This document shows positions 12,501 to 24,900 of a stretch of DNA of 64,000 nucleotides, piece by piece. Below the pieces are notes generated by a model. It was not told the DNA's origin, searched no databases, and saw only the letters and a list, made by a program, of their open reading frames with translations. Source of the DNA: Chytridium lagenaria (lineage: Eukaryota; Chytridiomycota; Chytridiomycetes; Chytridiales; Chytridiaceae). Position 1 is the first letter of the stretch, and the number at the start of each line of letters is the position of its first letter. A program made the translations under genes and the position numbers. The stretch lies in contig JAHLKC010000002.1 in the NCBI GenBank assembly GCA_025449115.1, positions 558,001 to 622,000 on the forward strand, in the 5' to 3' direction.

Positions 12501-13693
12501 AGGAGGATGATACGTTTGACACCTTGAGAACGTTACAAGTTGTTTCCATTGATGCGGCTGGTCATATGAGGCTTTGGGTTCGTTATTTTTATCAAATTTT
12601 ATTTTAATAACTCCAACCAGGTTGTCTCAGAATCAAGAAACAAAGATTACAATAGCGTCGCTGAAACTGATCTTGGCATGTCCATTGGTTCCAATGTCCG
12701 ACTCGTGAAAGGCAGTGGCTTTATGATTAAGCCCATCAACAGGTTCATACATCCACTCTCTTTCTTTTCTCACTACTCCATTTTCAAAGAATATCTATCG
12801 CTTCTCCCAATATCCACGTTCTCAGCTGCCGTTTCACACCCGATAACGTCACAACCTTCCTCGTTGGCACAAACACCGGCGATATCCTTCATGAATCCCG
12901 ATTCCGTGAACCCTGCTACCCCAGAGTCTACGACCAAAACTTTAACCCTGCACCTCTCATCTCAAAATCTTGTGACCTTGACAATGAGTCTCTTGTTCAG
13001 GTTGTGGATCCCGTCACTTCACTCGATTTTAGTCCGCATCATCCAGATATTTTTCTGGCGGGGTATGGATCCGGTGGCGTTGCATTGTTTCATAAATCAA
13101 GGTCAAGCCCGCTCACGCGGTGGTCATTAGACTGGCTCTCTGCAGAAGACCCGAAGACACCATGGGGAGGCGGCGGTTCATCGAAGCAACAAAAGTCGTG
13201 TACAAAAAACCCATCGGTGGTGCAACTTCAATGGTCACCTCACCGACCGTCTGTGTTTTACGTATTGGATGATACGTCCACCATTTACGTATGGGACCTC
13301 GTGGAGCAAAGTCATGAGCCAACCATGATTGTGCCTGTTGGCTCTTACTTGAGTGAAGGCAAGAAAGGAGGACGGGACTCACCACTCCAAGAAAGCGCGA
13401 GGATCGCGGGTTTCGCGTTAAGCCCGTCATCTCCCGGAACAGTTGTACCAAGAAGGATTGATAGATATGAATTCTCGGGACAAAACAACGACATTCCGAA
13501 AACCGAAAAGGAGAAGAAGAAAGGATCGAAAGGCGCACCGGCGCAGACTTCACGGGCATCAAGTGCGATCGGCGCGTCATTAATTCTTGCATTTGGGGAT
13601 GGGGAGATTGAAGCCCATCTACTCATTGATGAGCTTGTGGAGCCTGCTGTAGATGAGATGTCTATGTTTGAATCTTACCTAAGAAGCCTCTAA
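9526..13693 (+). CDS. DYNC2I1: Dynein-2 (IFT) intermediate chain, WDR60 type
   Basis: Cytoplasmic dynein-2 drives retrograde intraflagellar transport, and this intermediate chain links its heavy and light chains. The N-terminal third (about 9550-10520) is a low-complexity Gln/Pro/Ser stretch with frame breaks. An acidic block with DEDDNYGDDFE and EYDEDFEAFEDD (10860-10975) matches the acidic segment before the conserved part of WDR60. Then come LVEFDIAVYDIFDLPPMNEY, TEIQTEDWYIADKWTQAP and SGVGRPDLPWLLSEQD. The C-terminal beta-propeller contains INVGFSPIDHRLL, SKPYIYICGTREGGVSVWDL, IDAAGHMRLW, VDPVTSLDFSPHHPDIFLAG and VVQLQWSPHRPSVFYVLDD, ending at 13693. About ten short introns are present. 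The start ATG is uncertain, since 9526 could lie before an acceptor. Retention of this gene implies a flagellated life stage. Confidence 0.85.
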
Positions 13694-13898
13694 CCATTCT
13701 TTTGGCGTTTGATCCTTGTTGATAAGGTTTTTTGAGAATAAAGAGGGAAAACATTAGAAGGAATCATCTTTTTAACACAGTCCTTTAACATTTATTAAGC
13801 ATAAACTGGAGAATCAGAGTCATCACGCGTAAAATGTTGATTATGAAATCCGGGTTCTATTTCTTAGATGTGACAATTTCAGTATTGAAATCGGACAC

Positions 13899-15231
13899 AT
13901 GGACTTCACTGAACTCTACCGTCAATCCGCCTTTCTCTGCCACTTCTCACCTGATGCTCGATATATAGCCACAGCTGTCGACCATAGGGTGGTTGTCCGG
14001 GATGCTGAGTCTCTACACATCCGTTTCTTGTTCTCCTGCACCGACACTGTCTCGGACCTGGCATGGGCTCCGGACTCCGACCTGATCCTCTTTTGCTCCT
14101 ACAAGAAGGGCATCACACAAGTTCGGAGCTTGAAGGACCCGGAGTGGACAGCGACTATGGAGGAGGGAGCTGCGGGTTTGACGGCTGTGAGATGGGCACC
14201 GGATGGAAGACATGTGTTGACGTTTTCGGATTTTCAGGTGGGAAGGTTGAGATTGAAGGTGTTTGGCTGACATGATGAGATATTAGTTACGCATCACTGT
14301 TTGGTCGCTGATAAGCTCTGAGGTGGCTTACATCCAATACCCTAAGTATAGTAACAAAGGCAAATATTCTTCTTTTATACTTTCCATCTGTTTTATTACT
14401 AAAACTTTGACACTTTGTAGGGTTCAGCTTTCGTAAGGACGGACGGTACTTTGCGCTCTCGGAAAGACGTGAATCAAGAGACACTGTTAGCTTGTATGAC
14501 TGTGAAGACTGGACACTGTTAAAGGTTGTATACCTTGCTTTTCCCCCTCTCTATGGTGTTGGACTAAATTTGGGTCGATTTTATTTTAGCACTTTCCGGT
14601 TGACACAGTCGATCTTGAGAACTTGGCGTGGTCTCCAGATGGCAGGTACATTGTTGTTTGGGACTCGATGATGGAGGTAAGACTTGAAAAAACTACTTAG
14701 GGTACTTGACCTGACAGCTTGCAGTATAAAGTCTTCATTTACTACCCGGATGGACGCCTTATAAAGAGCTTCTCAGCTTATACTCATGGATTAGGTATAA
14801 AAAACGGTCTCATGGTCACCATCGTCGCAGTTTCTTGCCGTAGGAAGTTATGATGAGAAGGTCAACATCTTTTTTTGTTAGGGTTCCCTTTCCTAACCAT
14901 TAATTCTATAAACAGGTTCGATTACTGAATCATTTCACTTGGACCCCACTCATAGAGTTCTCTCATCCGTCAAACTTACCCTTTCCGGATATCGTAAGCT
15001 GTCCTTTTTTCTCCTCCAACCGCCAGGATGGTAAACAAAGTTTAACATGAATTTAGCCCGTGTTCAAAGAATCGAACATGCGAGACATAAATGATCTTTC
15101 CTTAGCAAAGAAATGGGCTCAGATGGCCGACCAACGTCCGAAGATTGCATGTGAGTTACAGCAGATAAAGTTTATACGTATTACGACTATCTTCTATTTC
15201 CGTTACCCTCGTTTCTCTTGTCCTCTTACAC

Positions 15232-15264
<33 letters not shown>

Positions 15265-15956
15265 ATGAGGAGCTTCGTCCACCTGTTACCATCGTCCACG
15301 TTAAACCTGATATTGATAAGGCAAACCCGAGAAGAGGTGTTGGGATATGCGAATTTAGTTGTGACGGACGCTTCCTCGCCACAAGAAATGGTGCGTAATT
15401 TCCCCCAATGTTTGGATGTTTCCTGCCTTTAACCATCTCGTTTTATAGACAAATGCCCAATACCCTATGGATTTGGGATCTCGTTAACCTCTGTCAAGTA
15501 GCTCTCATCCAACAACTCCATCCGATCAAACAAGTTAGATGGAACCCTCTCCGTCCCAATCTTCTCGCTTACACTTGCGGCGGGACGCATATTTACGTAT
15601 GGGGAGGTCCTGGGTTAGGCTGTGAGGCGATTGAGGTCCCAACTATTGATTTCTCGGTGCAACAAGTTCGGTGGAGTGGCGAGGGCGGATCGTTGCTCCT
15701 GATGGATAAGGAGAAATTTTGTTTGGCATTTTTGTTGCAGGATGAGGAGGGTGAAGAGAAAACTGGAGATGATGAGGTGGCGACGTCGCCACGGCGAGTA
15801 TTTGAAGAGGAGGCGGAGAAACGTGGGGCGGAGGGTGGGACGTGGAGGGAGGTTATTGAGACCGAGCAACCAGAGGAGGAAGAGGAGAGCGTAGAGGAGT
15901 TGGAAATTCCGCGCAGTGGGGAATGGTGGGAGCGAAGGCACGACGGGTGGAGGTGA
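13899..15956 (+). CDS. WRAP73: WD-repeat protein WRAP73/Wdr8
   Basis: WD-repeat protein known in other organisms at centrosomes or spindle poles and at the ciliary base, where it works with a kinesin-14/SSX2IP-type complex. The start MDFTELYRQSAFLCHFSPDA (13899) matches the family N-terminus. Propeller blades follow: HRVVVRDAESLHIRFLFSC, SDLAWAPDSDLILFCSY, GAAGLTAVRWAPDGRHVL, FRKDGRYFALSERR, ENLAWSPDGRYIVVWDS and WSPSSQFLAVGSYDEKV. The last exons give DKANPRRGVGICEF, TLWIWDLVNLCQVALI and RWNPLRPNLLAYTCGGTHIY. The tail (15730-15956) is Glu-rich and poorly conserved. About eight introns occur, one carrying a T17A15 tract directly at its acceptor. The gene lies 205 bp downstream of DYNC2I1 on the same strand, a plausible cilium/centrosome pair. 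Confidence 0.85.
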
Positions 15957-16515
15957 GAGATGGGAAGTGGAATGGGAGAGATGGTGCGAAGAATGTTCAG
16001 TTCCTGCTTGATTCGTGAATATATATAAACTGTATTGTTCTTTGAATGCAGTCCTTTCATTCGCGATCATATGGCGGTAAAGTCTGCACAATCAATGGAA
16101 ACAGGAAAACAGAGTAGGTAGAATACGAGTTCTCTTATTTCGGCTACTATTCACAAGATGTACCTTTAAAAGAAAAGAGCTGGGGAACCTGCCACGTTCA
16201 AAATGAACCAAAGAATGTTCACGGTTGTTATAATTTAGGCCGTTCATGTGTCAATGCACTCTAGATTCTTGTAATTGTGTGGTAAAGTGACAGAAGAGTG
16301 TCGTATGAGGTTATTTAATAAATAGACAGCTAACTTACTGATCGCACTACATCCTTGTGTTAAGACGGAATAAACCCTGACCTTCGCACCTTTTTGCTCT
16401 ATCTGATATTGATCGCCTTATTTCTCTTAGCTTTAGTATCCTTTGTTAGAGCAAAAAAGGTTCAAAAGCATAGTTTTAATGGTAAGAGTTATCGTCAAAA
16501 ATGCTATGTATTTAT
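15957..16515. other. Convergent intergenic region
   Basis: This stretch lies between the convergent 3' ends of WRAP73 and NUP88. It is AT-rich. It presumably holds both 3' untranslated regions. No reading frame, repeat or RNA gene was recognised. Confidence 0.4.
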
Positions 16516-19500
16516 TCACAATTTCAAGTCACTTAACATCAACTGAATTTCATCATACTTCTTCCATGTCTCTGTCAGCAACCGATACTCCATCGACAGT
16601 GCGTCGTACGCTCTCTTAACCTGATTTGAACTTAAAGCGCCAGCCTTGGTACTAATGGCCAACTCTGCGCTTTTGATACTGGCAGCCCGAACTTCGGGAG
16701 AAGAATCTTTTTCTTCTTTTGAAGCTTCATTCGAAAAGGAAAAATAAAGCGCGTTAAGTAGAGGAAAAATAGAGAACAAACCCACAAAGAAAAAGGAAAA
16801 TGGTCTTAATTTAAAGGGAAAAAAGGAAACACCGTAAAAGAAAAAAAATGGATAATAGAAAGGTCTCCAACAACAGAAATACTGCTCACCTGCTTCACGC
16901 TTGGAGCGTAACCAGTCTTGACTCTAGTTGACAAAATCCTCAACTCTTCAAACCACTCTAACTCTGCTTGCGTAAGCTGCGGTTGACTCGCATCAAACAA
17001 AATCTGCACAATTGTCTCCAACCGCGTCTTCAATTCCTCCTGCTTCCCCTGCGCCATCAACGCCCTCTTGTTCTGTTCTATATTCCTCGTTCCAACCCTC
17101 TTCGCCATATCACAGAGCTCTTTCAACGTGTTCATCTGCTTCCCCTCTTCCTCCAAAAGATCCTTCACCCTAATCTGAACTATCTCTCCGGCTGCAAACA
17201 CTTCCTTTATCTCGTCTCGGTATGCTGCAGCGTTTTTTGTAAAGACTGACATAGTGGCCTCGTCGACGCAATCGGGAAATTTGGTGTTGTTGGCGGAGGA
17301 CGGAAGCGGTGTAATGTTCTGAGGAAGACTAGCTCCTGTTTTAGCTATGGGTTTAGGGGTGGCAAAGGGATTGGCAAGTTTGGACGCGTAGGGTGGTTGA
17401 ACAACAATCTTCCTGTTCAAAGCGAGCCCAGGTGGTTGGGCTACTTTTGGCTCAGTGCGGGTTGGCACTTTGGTGAGGTCGGTGTCTCTTGGTACGTTGA
17501 TTTCGTTGAAATGGGAGATGAGGGAGTTGGAGTGCAGCTGACCAGTGTCGGTAATAGCCAGATAATTGTAATTCAGAAAAACATTTGTTGTAAATCCAAC
17601 ACCAGCTATTGAAGATGGTCTACTTGTAATGTAGATTAGGTTCTAAAAAAATATCCTGAATGAAGCCACAAACCTGTCTTGAAAGGGCACAGTGTCTAAA
17701 AGCCATCGCAATTCACTCGAAATATGCTTTTTCGATAGTTCCTCAAGAGCCCTTGCAGGATCAGCGGCTTCAATCAAGAAGTCTCTCCATGGCTTCATGG
17801 ATACATAATGCACGCCTTGGTGATGATATGCAAGAATGGTGTCTTTATCAACCGTGCTAGATTCGAATGAAACAACCCTTGAGTAATGAATTAGAATGAC
17901 ATTTAAACGCAGGGACACGCCAAAAGGGTGAAACTAACCATGCCCCTTTAAACTAAGATCAATTATTTCGTAAGCCTGGAACTTCGGCTCTGGATATCTT
18001 CTCGAGCTCTAGGGCAAATGACAATACTATTAGTAAAGTACTTTCGAGTTTGAGTGACAAACACACAGCTCTTAAATTTCACCTCAATCTGCAGATTCCA
18101 CCGCGCCTGTACCTCCTCCACTTCAACGCATACCAAGATCTTTCCAGTCTGGTACGCCAGACAAAACACAGGAAGCAAATCATCGCCGATTACTGCAATA
18201 TCACACGACCCCCATCATCCACGCCTTCAGATGAAATTATTCTTAACGGTCCCTGTCTCGTAACCGTCAGTTTCTTTGTAGTGCTCTTGCTGGGAAAGTT
18301 GATAGTAACGCGATCTGAAGGTAGCTCAAGGCGTGACTGTGGTCTTCCGCTAGTAGCCTCTTCGTCAACAATACCGGTCGGATCCCTATTTTGGGCCTTA
18401 ACTTCAGCCGCTTGAAGAACATCCTCCACCCATCTATCTCGCCAATAAAATTGACGTTCCATGTATTCATCTTCCTCGTCGGCTTGCTTCCACATATATT
18501 GAACCGAGGATTTGAGAGCGCGAAGGTGTTGGCAGCTCACTTCACTATTGTTATCAAGAATATACAATTAGATAAGCGATTACGGATGACAAGGAGGGAG
18601 GTTTATAATACCTTCGTTCGGGCACAATCGGGCAAGCCGCATAAATATCCCCACTTCTCATCATACAATAAACAGTAAAAGGGCCCCAACCACATCCAGA
18701 TCCCAAAGCAAATGAAACCGCTTCCGAAACCTCGGAAGACAGTGCAAAAATCCCTTCCTTGTTTGACTTTTTCGGTGAGGTTTTGGAGGGAGATGAAAGA
18801 GCTCCACTATCGCAGAACGAAAAGGTTTGCTCGGGTTCGTCGGGATTTCTACTAAGATTGTACATTCTACAAAAGGACAAAAAGAAGGAATACAATCGAA
18901 TTAGATATTGTATCAAGGCCGCGCAGCCGCGCATCCGTTAAATAGGTAATTACCTAAAAACACCATTGCAAGAGAGGACCATGAGATGTGAATTTCCGTC
19001 GCTAAGAGGGTGCCACGCGACTTTAGCAATGCGGGTGATGTCATCAAATGAATGATGCATTTTCCCCACAAGGTAAGACCTGATCCCGGTCAGTTGGTGG
19101 CAAAAGCTTATTGCCAAATCTACTCACCGTACTTCGACCTTTTGTCCCAAGTATTTCGAATAAAGAGGCATGACGACAACCGCAACGTCATGATCTCCCA
19201 CCACCGCCAACATCCCCCGTTGCCATTCAGCGAAAGCTGCTTCGCCTCAAAATTGATGGGAAGAGATAGTGCGAGTTCCTACGTTTTAAAGACAGCAATG
19301 TGTCAGAAGGACGACTTTGGGGCACCTCGGGTTCTAACCTGATAATCAACTCTCTCAGCAACCTTCTCGGCCACTTTGTCCATCGAGTACTCGTTCTTTC
19401 TGTACTCATTTGTTTCCATAAACGTTTTACATTCACGCTGCCATGAGGCCAGGTTGAAAAGTCTGATTGACGTTTGAACTTCGCTTTGTGGTGCGGATCC

Positions 19501-19677
19501 AGAAACAGGAACAGCAATAATGAGCTCAGTATCGCGGATGGCCAGTAACCGCCGAGCTCCTTTTGCTGCAACAGGATCCCCCCACTGCGGTTTCCTTGCA
19601 GCGAGAGCATTGCTCTTCTGCCATACTGCACCCTCGAGCAGTGTCGGATGGAGCCGAAGCAACCCCTTCCAATCCAT
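16516..19677 (-). CDS. NUP88: Nucleoporin of the Nup88/Nup82 family
   Basis: Cytoplasmic-face nuclear pore protein that, with Nup214/Nup159 and Nup62/Nsp1 partners, anchors the mRNA export platform. The start MDWKGLLRLHPTLLEGAVW is at 19677, although the frame stays open upstream. Propeller motifs follow: ARRLLAIRDTELIIAVPV, TSIRLFNLASWQ, HHSFDDITRIAKVAWHP, RMYNLSRNPDEPEQTFSF and SGCGWGPFTVYCMMRSGD followed by IYAACPIVPERRY, the family's characteristic blade. The middle has WRDRWVEDVLQAAEV and ILAYHHQGVHYVSMKPW. The C-terminal coiled coil (about 17250-16520) has VRVKDLLEEE-like heptads, MAKRVGTRNIEQNKRAL, KTRLETIVQILFDASQPQL and a final ETWKKYDEIQLMLSDLKL. Several short introns are present. 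The diagnostic WGPFTVYCMMRSGDIYA block makes the call strong. Confidence 0.83.
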
Positions 19678-19958
19678 ATTCCACTTGTCCGAAATTTTTG
19701 CCTTTTTGACTTCAAATATATTTATTTTCAAAGAATTGGGAATAGGAGAAGGGAGATGGGGGCTATCTGTGGCCACCCTTATAACGACTTTTGCGTGGAA
19801 GGACAAGGGGAGAGAGGGGCTGCTGCAGAAGAAATCTTAACAAGTGTTATTCTGAAGTTGTGTTTGTTTTTTCGTTAACTTCGTAGTTGGGAGTTTGGGT
19901 TGAAAAAAACAGGTGCGTTCGTTGGTTATGGTTGGAGGTAGCTGTTTGATAATGGCAT

Positions 19959-21323
19959 TTAAACGAGGTTGTGGAGGCGCTGGGCAATAGCAAGCTGTGC
20001 CCGAGTAAGGTTGGAGAGGTAAACCACCATGAGGAGATCCTGTAACAAAGGGGGAAGAAAAGAGTCAGATCATCTGTGTACACTACGTAACGATGGGAAG
20101 ACGTTCTAACCTGAAGGTGATTGCTAAAATCTTGTCAAATTCGGCAATGTTTATTCTGGGGACGGAGGAGATGGTGTCCATCAAGAAGCGACCGATAGCG
20201 TTGTTTGCCTTAATGTTTCCAGCCTTCATCATAGTCAGTATATAATCCAATCCCAAAACGTCAATAGCTCCCATGCAGTACCTGAACTTCAGCAATGTAG
20301 TTTGCAACATTCTCAAGCATGTTCTGAATCAGGATGACAGACTTTTCCAAGCTGTCCATGTCTGACAGCAAGTTGGCACCGGGTGTCTGGTCCTTCGCAC
20401 TGGCGATAATGTCCACTGTTCCCAGGAAAAAAACAATAATTAGATCCCGCTCCCAAATATCCATTACAACATACATCCACTTCTTTCCGAGTCGATAAAC
20501 TTGACGTCGCAAGGAATCTGAACAAACATGCTTCCGCCAAACTCGGTTCCAGGGGTTCCCATGTACGAGCTATGGATACATTAAACGCTCAGTCAGAGAA
20601 GCTTCCCGATTGCAAAAAAGCAGGTAGGTACTCACGCAGAGTAAGCCCTGATTCCAAATTTGCCGTCAGTGAGAAGGGTGTCGACAACAAGGTGGACGGG
20701 TTGGTGGGGGAAGATTTCGTTGATGAAGAAGTCGTGCATAACAACGCTGTTGGCATCGATGGCGTTGCCTGTAGCATACCTAACAAAAAGCCCCACGTGT
20801 CAGCTTTCCTATTCCACCCCATGCAAGCTAACAGCAATATGTCCGTACCATCCGACAATGACCTCCTTCGAGTTGACCCGCTGGTGGAGACTGTACATTT
20901 GCTGAAGATAGTCGCCATCGATTGTAACCTGTCCACGAAAAGAGTCTTATCAGCCATGTATTTTTTCCATCTTTGCGTGGTAGGATTCTGCATTCCATTA
21001 ACTGCATGCCTCATATCCTGCATGCGTCCAAAGCCACCCATCAAAACGTAGGAATCAAAGAAACCAACCGAATCTTCAGTCTCAGTGTGGCTCAAAGGGA
21101 AGCTGTTCCTGATTTCAATCTCTGCACCGTCCTCTGATCGCACGCCGAGCAATGCCCCAATGACACGGGGGTTGTCCTCATCCGGCCTCCTAATGTAGTG
21201 GTCCAACACCGAGAAAAGCACAACAGGCCCCACAGTGGTGGTGAATGACGCAGGTGCACCCGTAGGCTGCAGGTTGAGGTGCATGAACGAGAGGTCCTCC
21301 TCCTTGATGAGCGATGAGTCCAT
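19959..21323 (-). CDS. EIF3F: Translation initiation factor eIF3 subunit f
   Basis: MPN-domain subunit of eIF3, part of the scaffold that recruits the 43S pre-initiation complex to mRNA. The start MDSSLIKEEDLSFMHLNL (21323) leads into VGPVVLFSVLDHYIRR, RVIGALLGVRSEDG and IRNSFPLSHTETEDS. A 138-nt intron follows, then VTIDGDYLQQMYSLHQRVN, KEVIVGW and, after a second intron, YATGNAIDANSVVMHDFF and PHQPVHLVVDT. A later exon gives ANNAIGRFLMDTISSVPRI, and the last exon DLLMVVYLSNLTRAQLAIAQ ends at 19959. The JAMM zinc motif is not intact, as expected for the non-catalytic MPN- subunits. Gene order and length fit eIF3f rather than the related eIF3h or Rpn8. Confidence 0.88.
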
Positions 21324-21932
21324 TTCTTGCGATTGATTAAATATTTCCGGTTGTTGCGAAACGAGAAAAAAAAAAGGTGTGGTCGAGGGTTACGTGTAAT
21401 TGTCAACTCGAAAATTTGGCTCAAGAAAAATGACCAAAAAGTGATTAAATATTTAAATTGAAGTATATAAAGGCAAAAGTAAAATTGGTAAAAAAAGTTG
21501 CTTTTACTGTTTAATAGAAAAGGTGACCGATGTTCGTCACAGAGAAAAGTATCTGAAAAAAACAAACAAAAGAAAAACAAGAGGTTGTAAAACCAACAAC
21601 AAAAGAAGAGATGCGCGCGAGAGAGCACAAAATACACAACGCATCTCTAATGTAAACTGGGCTAAAGGAAGGGAGCAGCCTGATAAAAAGAAAGATTCCA
21701 ACCCAACTTGAACATCAAGTCACAAGGAATCATGGGGAGACAACTGAAACAATCGCATGGCTTCAACTCCTCAACGTTAATGAGGGTGAGCAGAACACAA
21801 AATGAATAATAAAAATAGAACAAGTTCCTCGGCACAACACAGCCGGGATAACACAAAAAGAACAGAGGAGCGAGAGAGAGACAGTCAAAATAAAGGAAAA
21901 CAAGAAACAAGAAACTAACAATTGAGCGCTCT
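21324..21932. other. AT-rich region between eIF3f and URA2
   Basis: This stretch lies upstream of eIF3f and downstream of URA2, both on the minus strand. It is A-rich on the plus strand and has no recognisable gene. It should contain the URA2 3' end and the eIF3f promoter. Confidence 0.4.
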
Positions 21933-24900
21933 TTACGAACGTCCCATAACCTGCGCAAGTAACGCCATACGCACATACATGCCGTACTTCATTTGTCTAA
22001 AGTACGCGGCCCTCTGATCGAAATCAACTTCAGGGTCAATCTCATTCACACGAGGAAGTGGGTGCATCACAATCATATGCGTCTTAGCCTTCTGCAAGAC
22101 CTTGTTGGTAATAATGTAGCTTCCCTTAACCCTCTCGTACTCGTCAAGGTCCGCAAACCTCTCCTTCTGGATCCTCGTGACGTACAACACGTCAGTGTGA
22201 GCAATCACGGAATCAAGCGACTCAAACTCGTTCTGGGCAGTTCCGCTACGACGGACTTCTTCCTTGATTTCATCAGGCATGCGGAGCGACGGCGGGGACA
22301 CGTAGTTGATCTTGACGTCGTACAGGGAGAGAAGGCGGACGAGAGAGTGGACCGTACGGCCGTTCTTGAGGTCTCCAACCATGGTGATGGTAAGACCGTT
22401 AACAGTACCGAGCTCTTCACGGATTGTAAAGGCATCGAGGAAAGCCTGAGTAGGGTGCTCACCAACACCGTCACCGGCGTTAATAAAGGGGACAGGTGAA
22501 AAGTTCGCAGCAACAGTGGCACTTCCGGGCTCAGGGTGACGGATGACAATCGCGTCTCCATAGCTGGAAAGAGTCCGAACTAAAAACCAAGTTAGCTTCA
22601 ATACCTCTTTTATGGCGTTATAAACTCTACTTACTGGTGTCGCCCAAGCTCTCTCCCTTCACAACAGAGCTAGTAGACTCGTTGATCTTGACAACGGATC
22701 CACCCAACCTCAACATGGCCGCCTCGAACGAGCAAGACGTACGCGTGCTAGGCTCGTAGAATGCAGTGCAAAGCACCTTACCAGTCAACAACGGCACAGA
22801 ACCCTGACGCTCAACAAGCGTTCTCATCTCCTGAGCAACCCCAAAGAGAATGTGAAGCTCGTTACGGCTAAACTGATGCACGGACAAAATGTGCTTGCGG
22901 TAGAACGGCGAGCTGGTAGGAGCAACAGCAGAGAGGGAGCTATTTGGGAATAAGGGATGAGTTTATACACTTAGATACAAAGGATGGAAGAAAAGAATGA
23001 AGGGCTTTGACTAACCTTGGCAAATCCGAGATATACTTTGATCCAGAAATGTTCAAACTCTTCTCCAAAGCTCCTCTCAAGACCTGTTTCACCACAGCGT
23101 TTGCACCAGTAGCTTCACCCTCAAGCTCCTCCGCCAATTCCCTCACATTCGACAATGAAGGCCCAAGCATTAAGTTGTTCAACTCCCTGTTACTCGTGCT
23201 GCTCGAAGTCGCACTTGCAACCACAGATCCGGGCACCTCCACAATAGCAGCAGGCGCAAGTCCAGCACTCGTCGCGATCCCCATTTCAGGAGCGGCCGAG
23301 TATTTCCGAAGTCTAGGCGACTTCAACGCCAAGTACCTATCCACCTCAAGCGTTTCCTTAGCAGGCGCAGGAACCCCAACAGGGGTCGCGACAATTCTAG
23401 GCGTGTGCGCAGAAATATTCTTGGTGATAAGTCTGACCACATTGGTTAAATCTCTTCCAGCGGCCGGCCCAAAGTAGGTTCCATCAAGGTAAACCGTCTG
23501 TCCACGAACAACAACCCTTGACACGGATCCAAATAACGATCTTCCGGCAAAGGCCGACCAGCCTTGACTCCAGCCGCCTTTCCATCTTCAGCGTAAAGCG
23601 CATTTGCAAACCCTTGCGCAGGTACAACCTGAACACGATCCACCTCCACTTCGACATAAGTATCGGCCTGATCCGGGATATCAAAGATGCGTTTCGGGTT
23701 ATGCAACCTCAATACAACATCCTCAAGGGTAATCCTCCATCCGCCACCGCCGTCAAAAGCAAAGGCAATGCCTCCTCAATCCCCACAGCGCTCATCACCT
23801 CCCCACTGTTTCCAGTGGCAAGTTGAGCAAGATGGAAGGGCAGCGGCCCCACAGAGAAACAATCCACAATGTCAAGGTTATCCCAGAGCGCCTGAACATC
23901 AGCCTGCTCAAACAACAAACCAGTAGCATTGGGAATATCCTTCTTGGACAAGAACAGATGATCACAAACATGCATCCCCTTCTCCATACGGATCAACACA
24001 AGGTCCTCACGGGTAGCAACACCAGTCACATGAATGCTACGGTTGTGAAGGTTGGAACAAGACACTGGCAAGATCAGAACCACGAGCTGACGCCACGATT
24101 GGAACCTCTGCAGGCCAGCTCCTGATATGCGAAGTCAACTGCGAGATATTAACAACCCGTTCAATCCTTGTCCGTGAGCCTCAAAGCCAACAAACAACGA
24201 AGCAGCATCGTTCCCAACAGCCGTAACACTTGCCGCGTTATCACCACTAGCGGCGATCGAGAACGTGTAATCGCAACTGGCGGTATCGTTCCCACCAGGT
24301 CCTCTAGCGTTCAACTGAGCAACATTCATGGTGCGTCTATCCTTGACCATCTCACCCTTCGCTTCAGTGCCATACGGCAAGTTGCAAACAAGCGTGAAAC
24401 CACCAGCAAGTGCCGCCCTCGTCATACGAGCAAACTCGGGGGACGGCGTTCCAGCCGGTGTAGGAGCATTCAAAATCCCTGGGAAGAAGTTCTGCACATT
24501 CACCAAACCCGGAAGAACAACGTGACGATGGCTCGTCTTGTAATCATTCGCGGATAACTCAAAGTCCGTCGTCCTCGCAAGCGCCTCAAAGAATAACTTG
24601 GCACACTTGATGTTGGTGATCAAGGGAATGGCAAAGTCCACCGCCATACGACGAGTACGGTACCCACGACTCATATAAGAAGCGGCCTCCGGAACCGGTT
24701 CTTGGACGGTAAGTTGATGTAAAGATCAATCAAGTTGTTGGCAAGGTGCTGAGACAAACTGTAATCGGTACCGTTACCGTTACCGTTAAGTTCATCCTCG
24801 GCGGCTTCATCCAACTCAAGGAACTTGACAGGGATGTTGTGTTCTTGGATAAAGTCAGCGGTTCCAGCCGTTGCAAACAAGTTGTAGCCCAACTGGTGCA

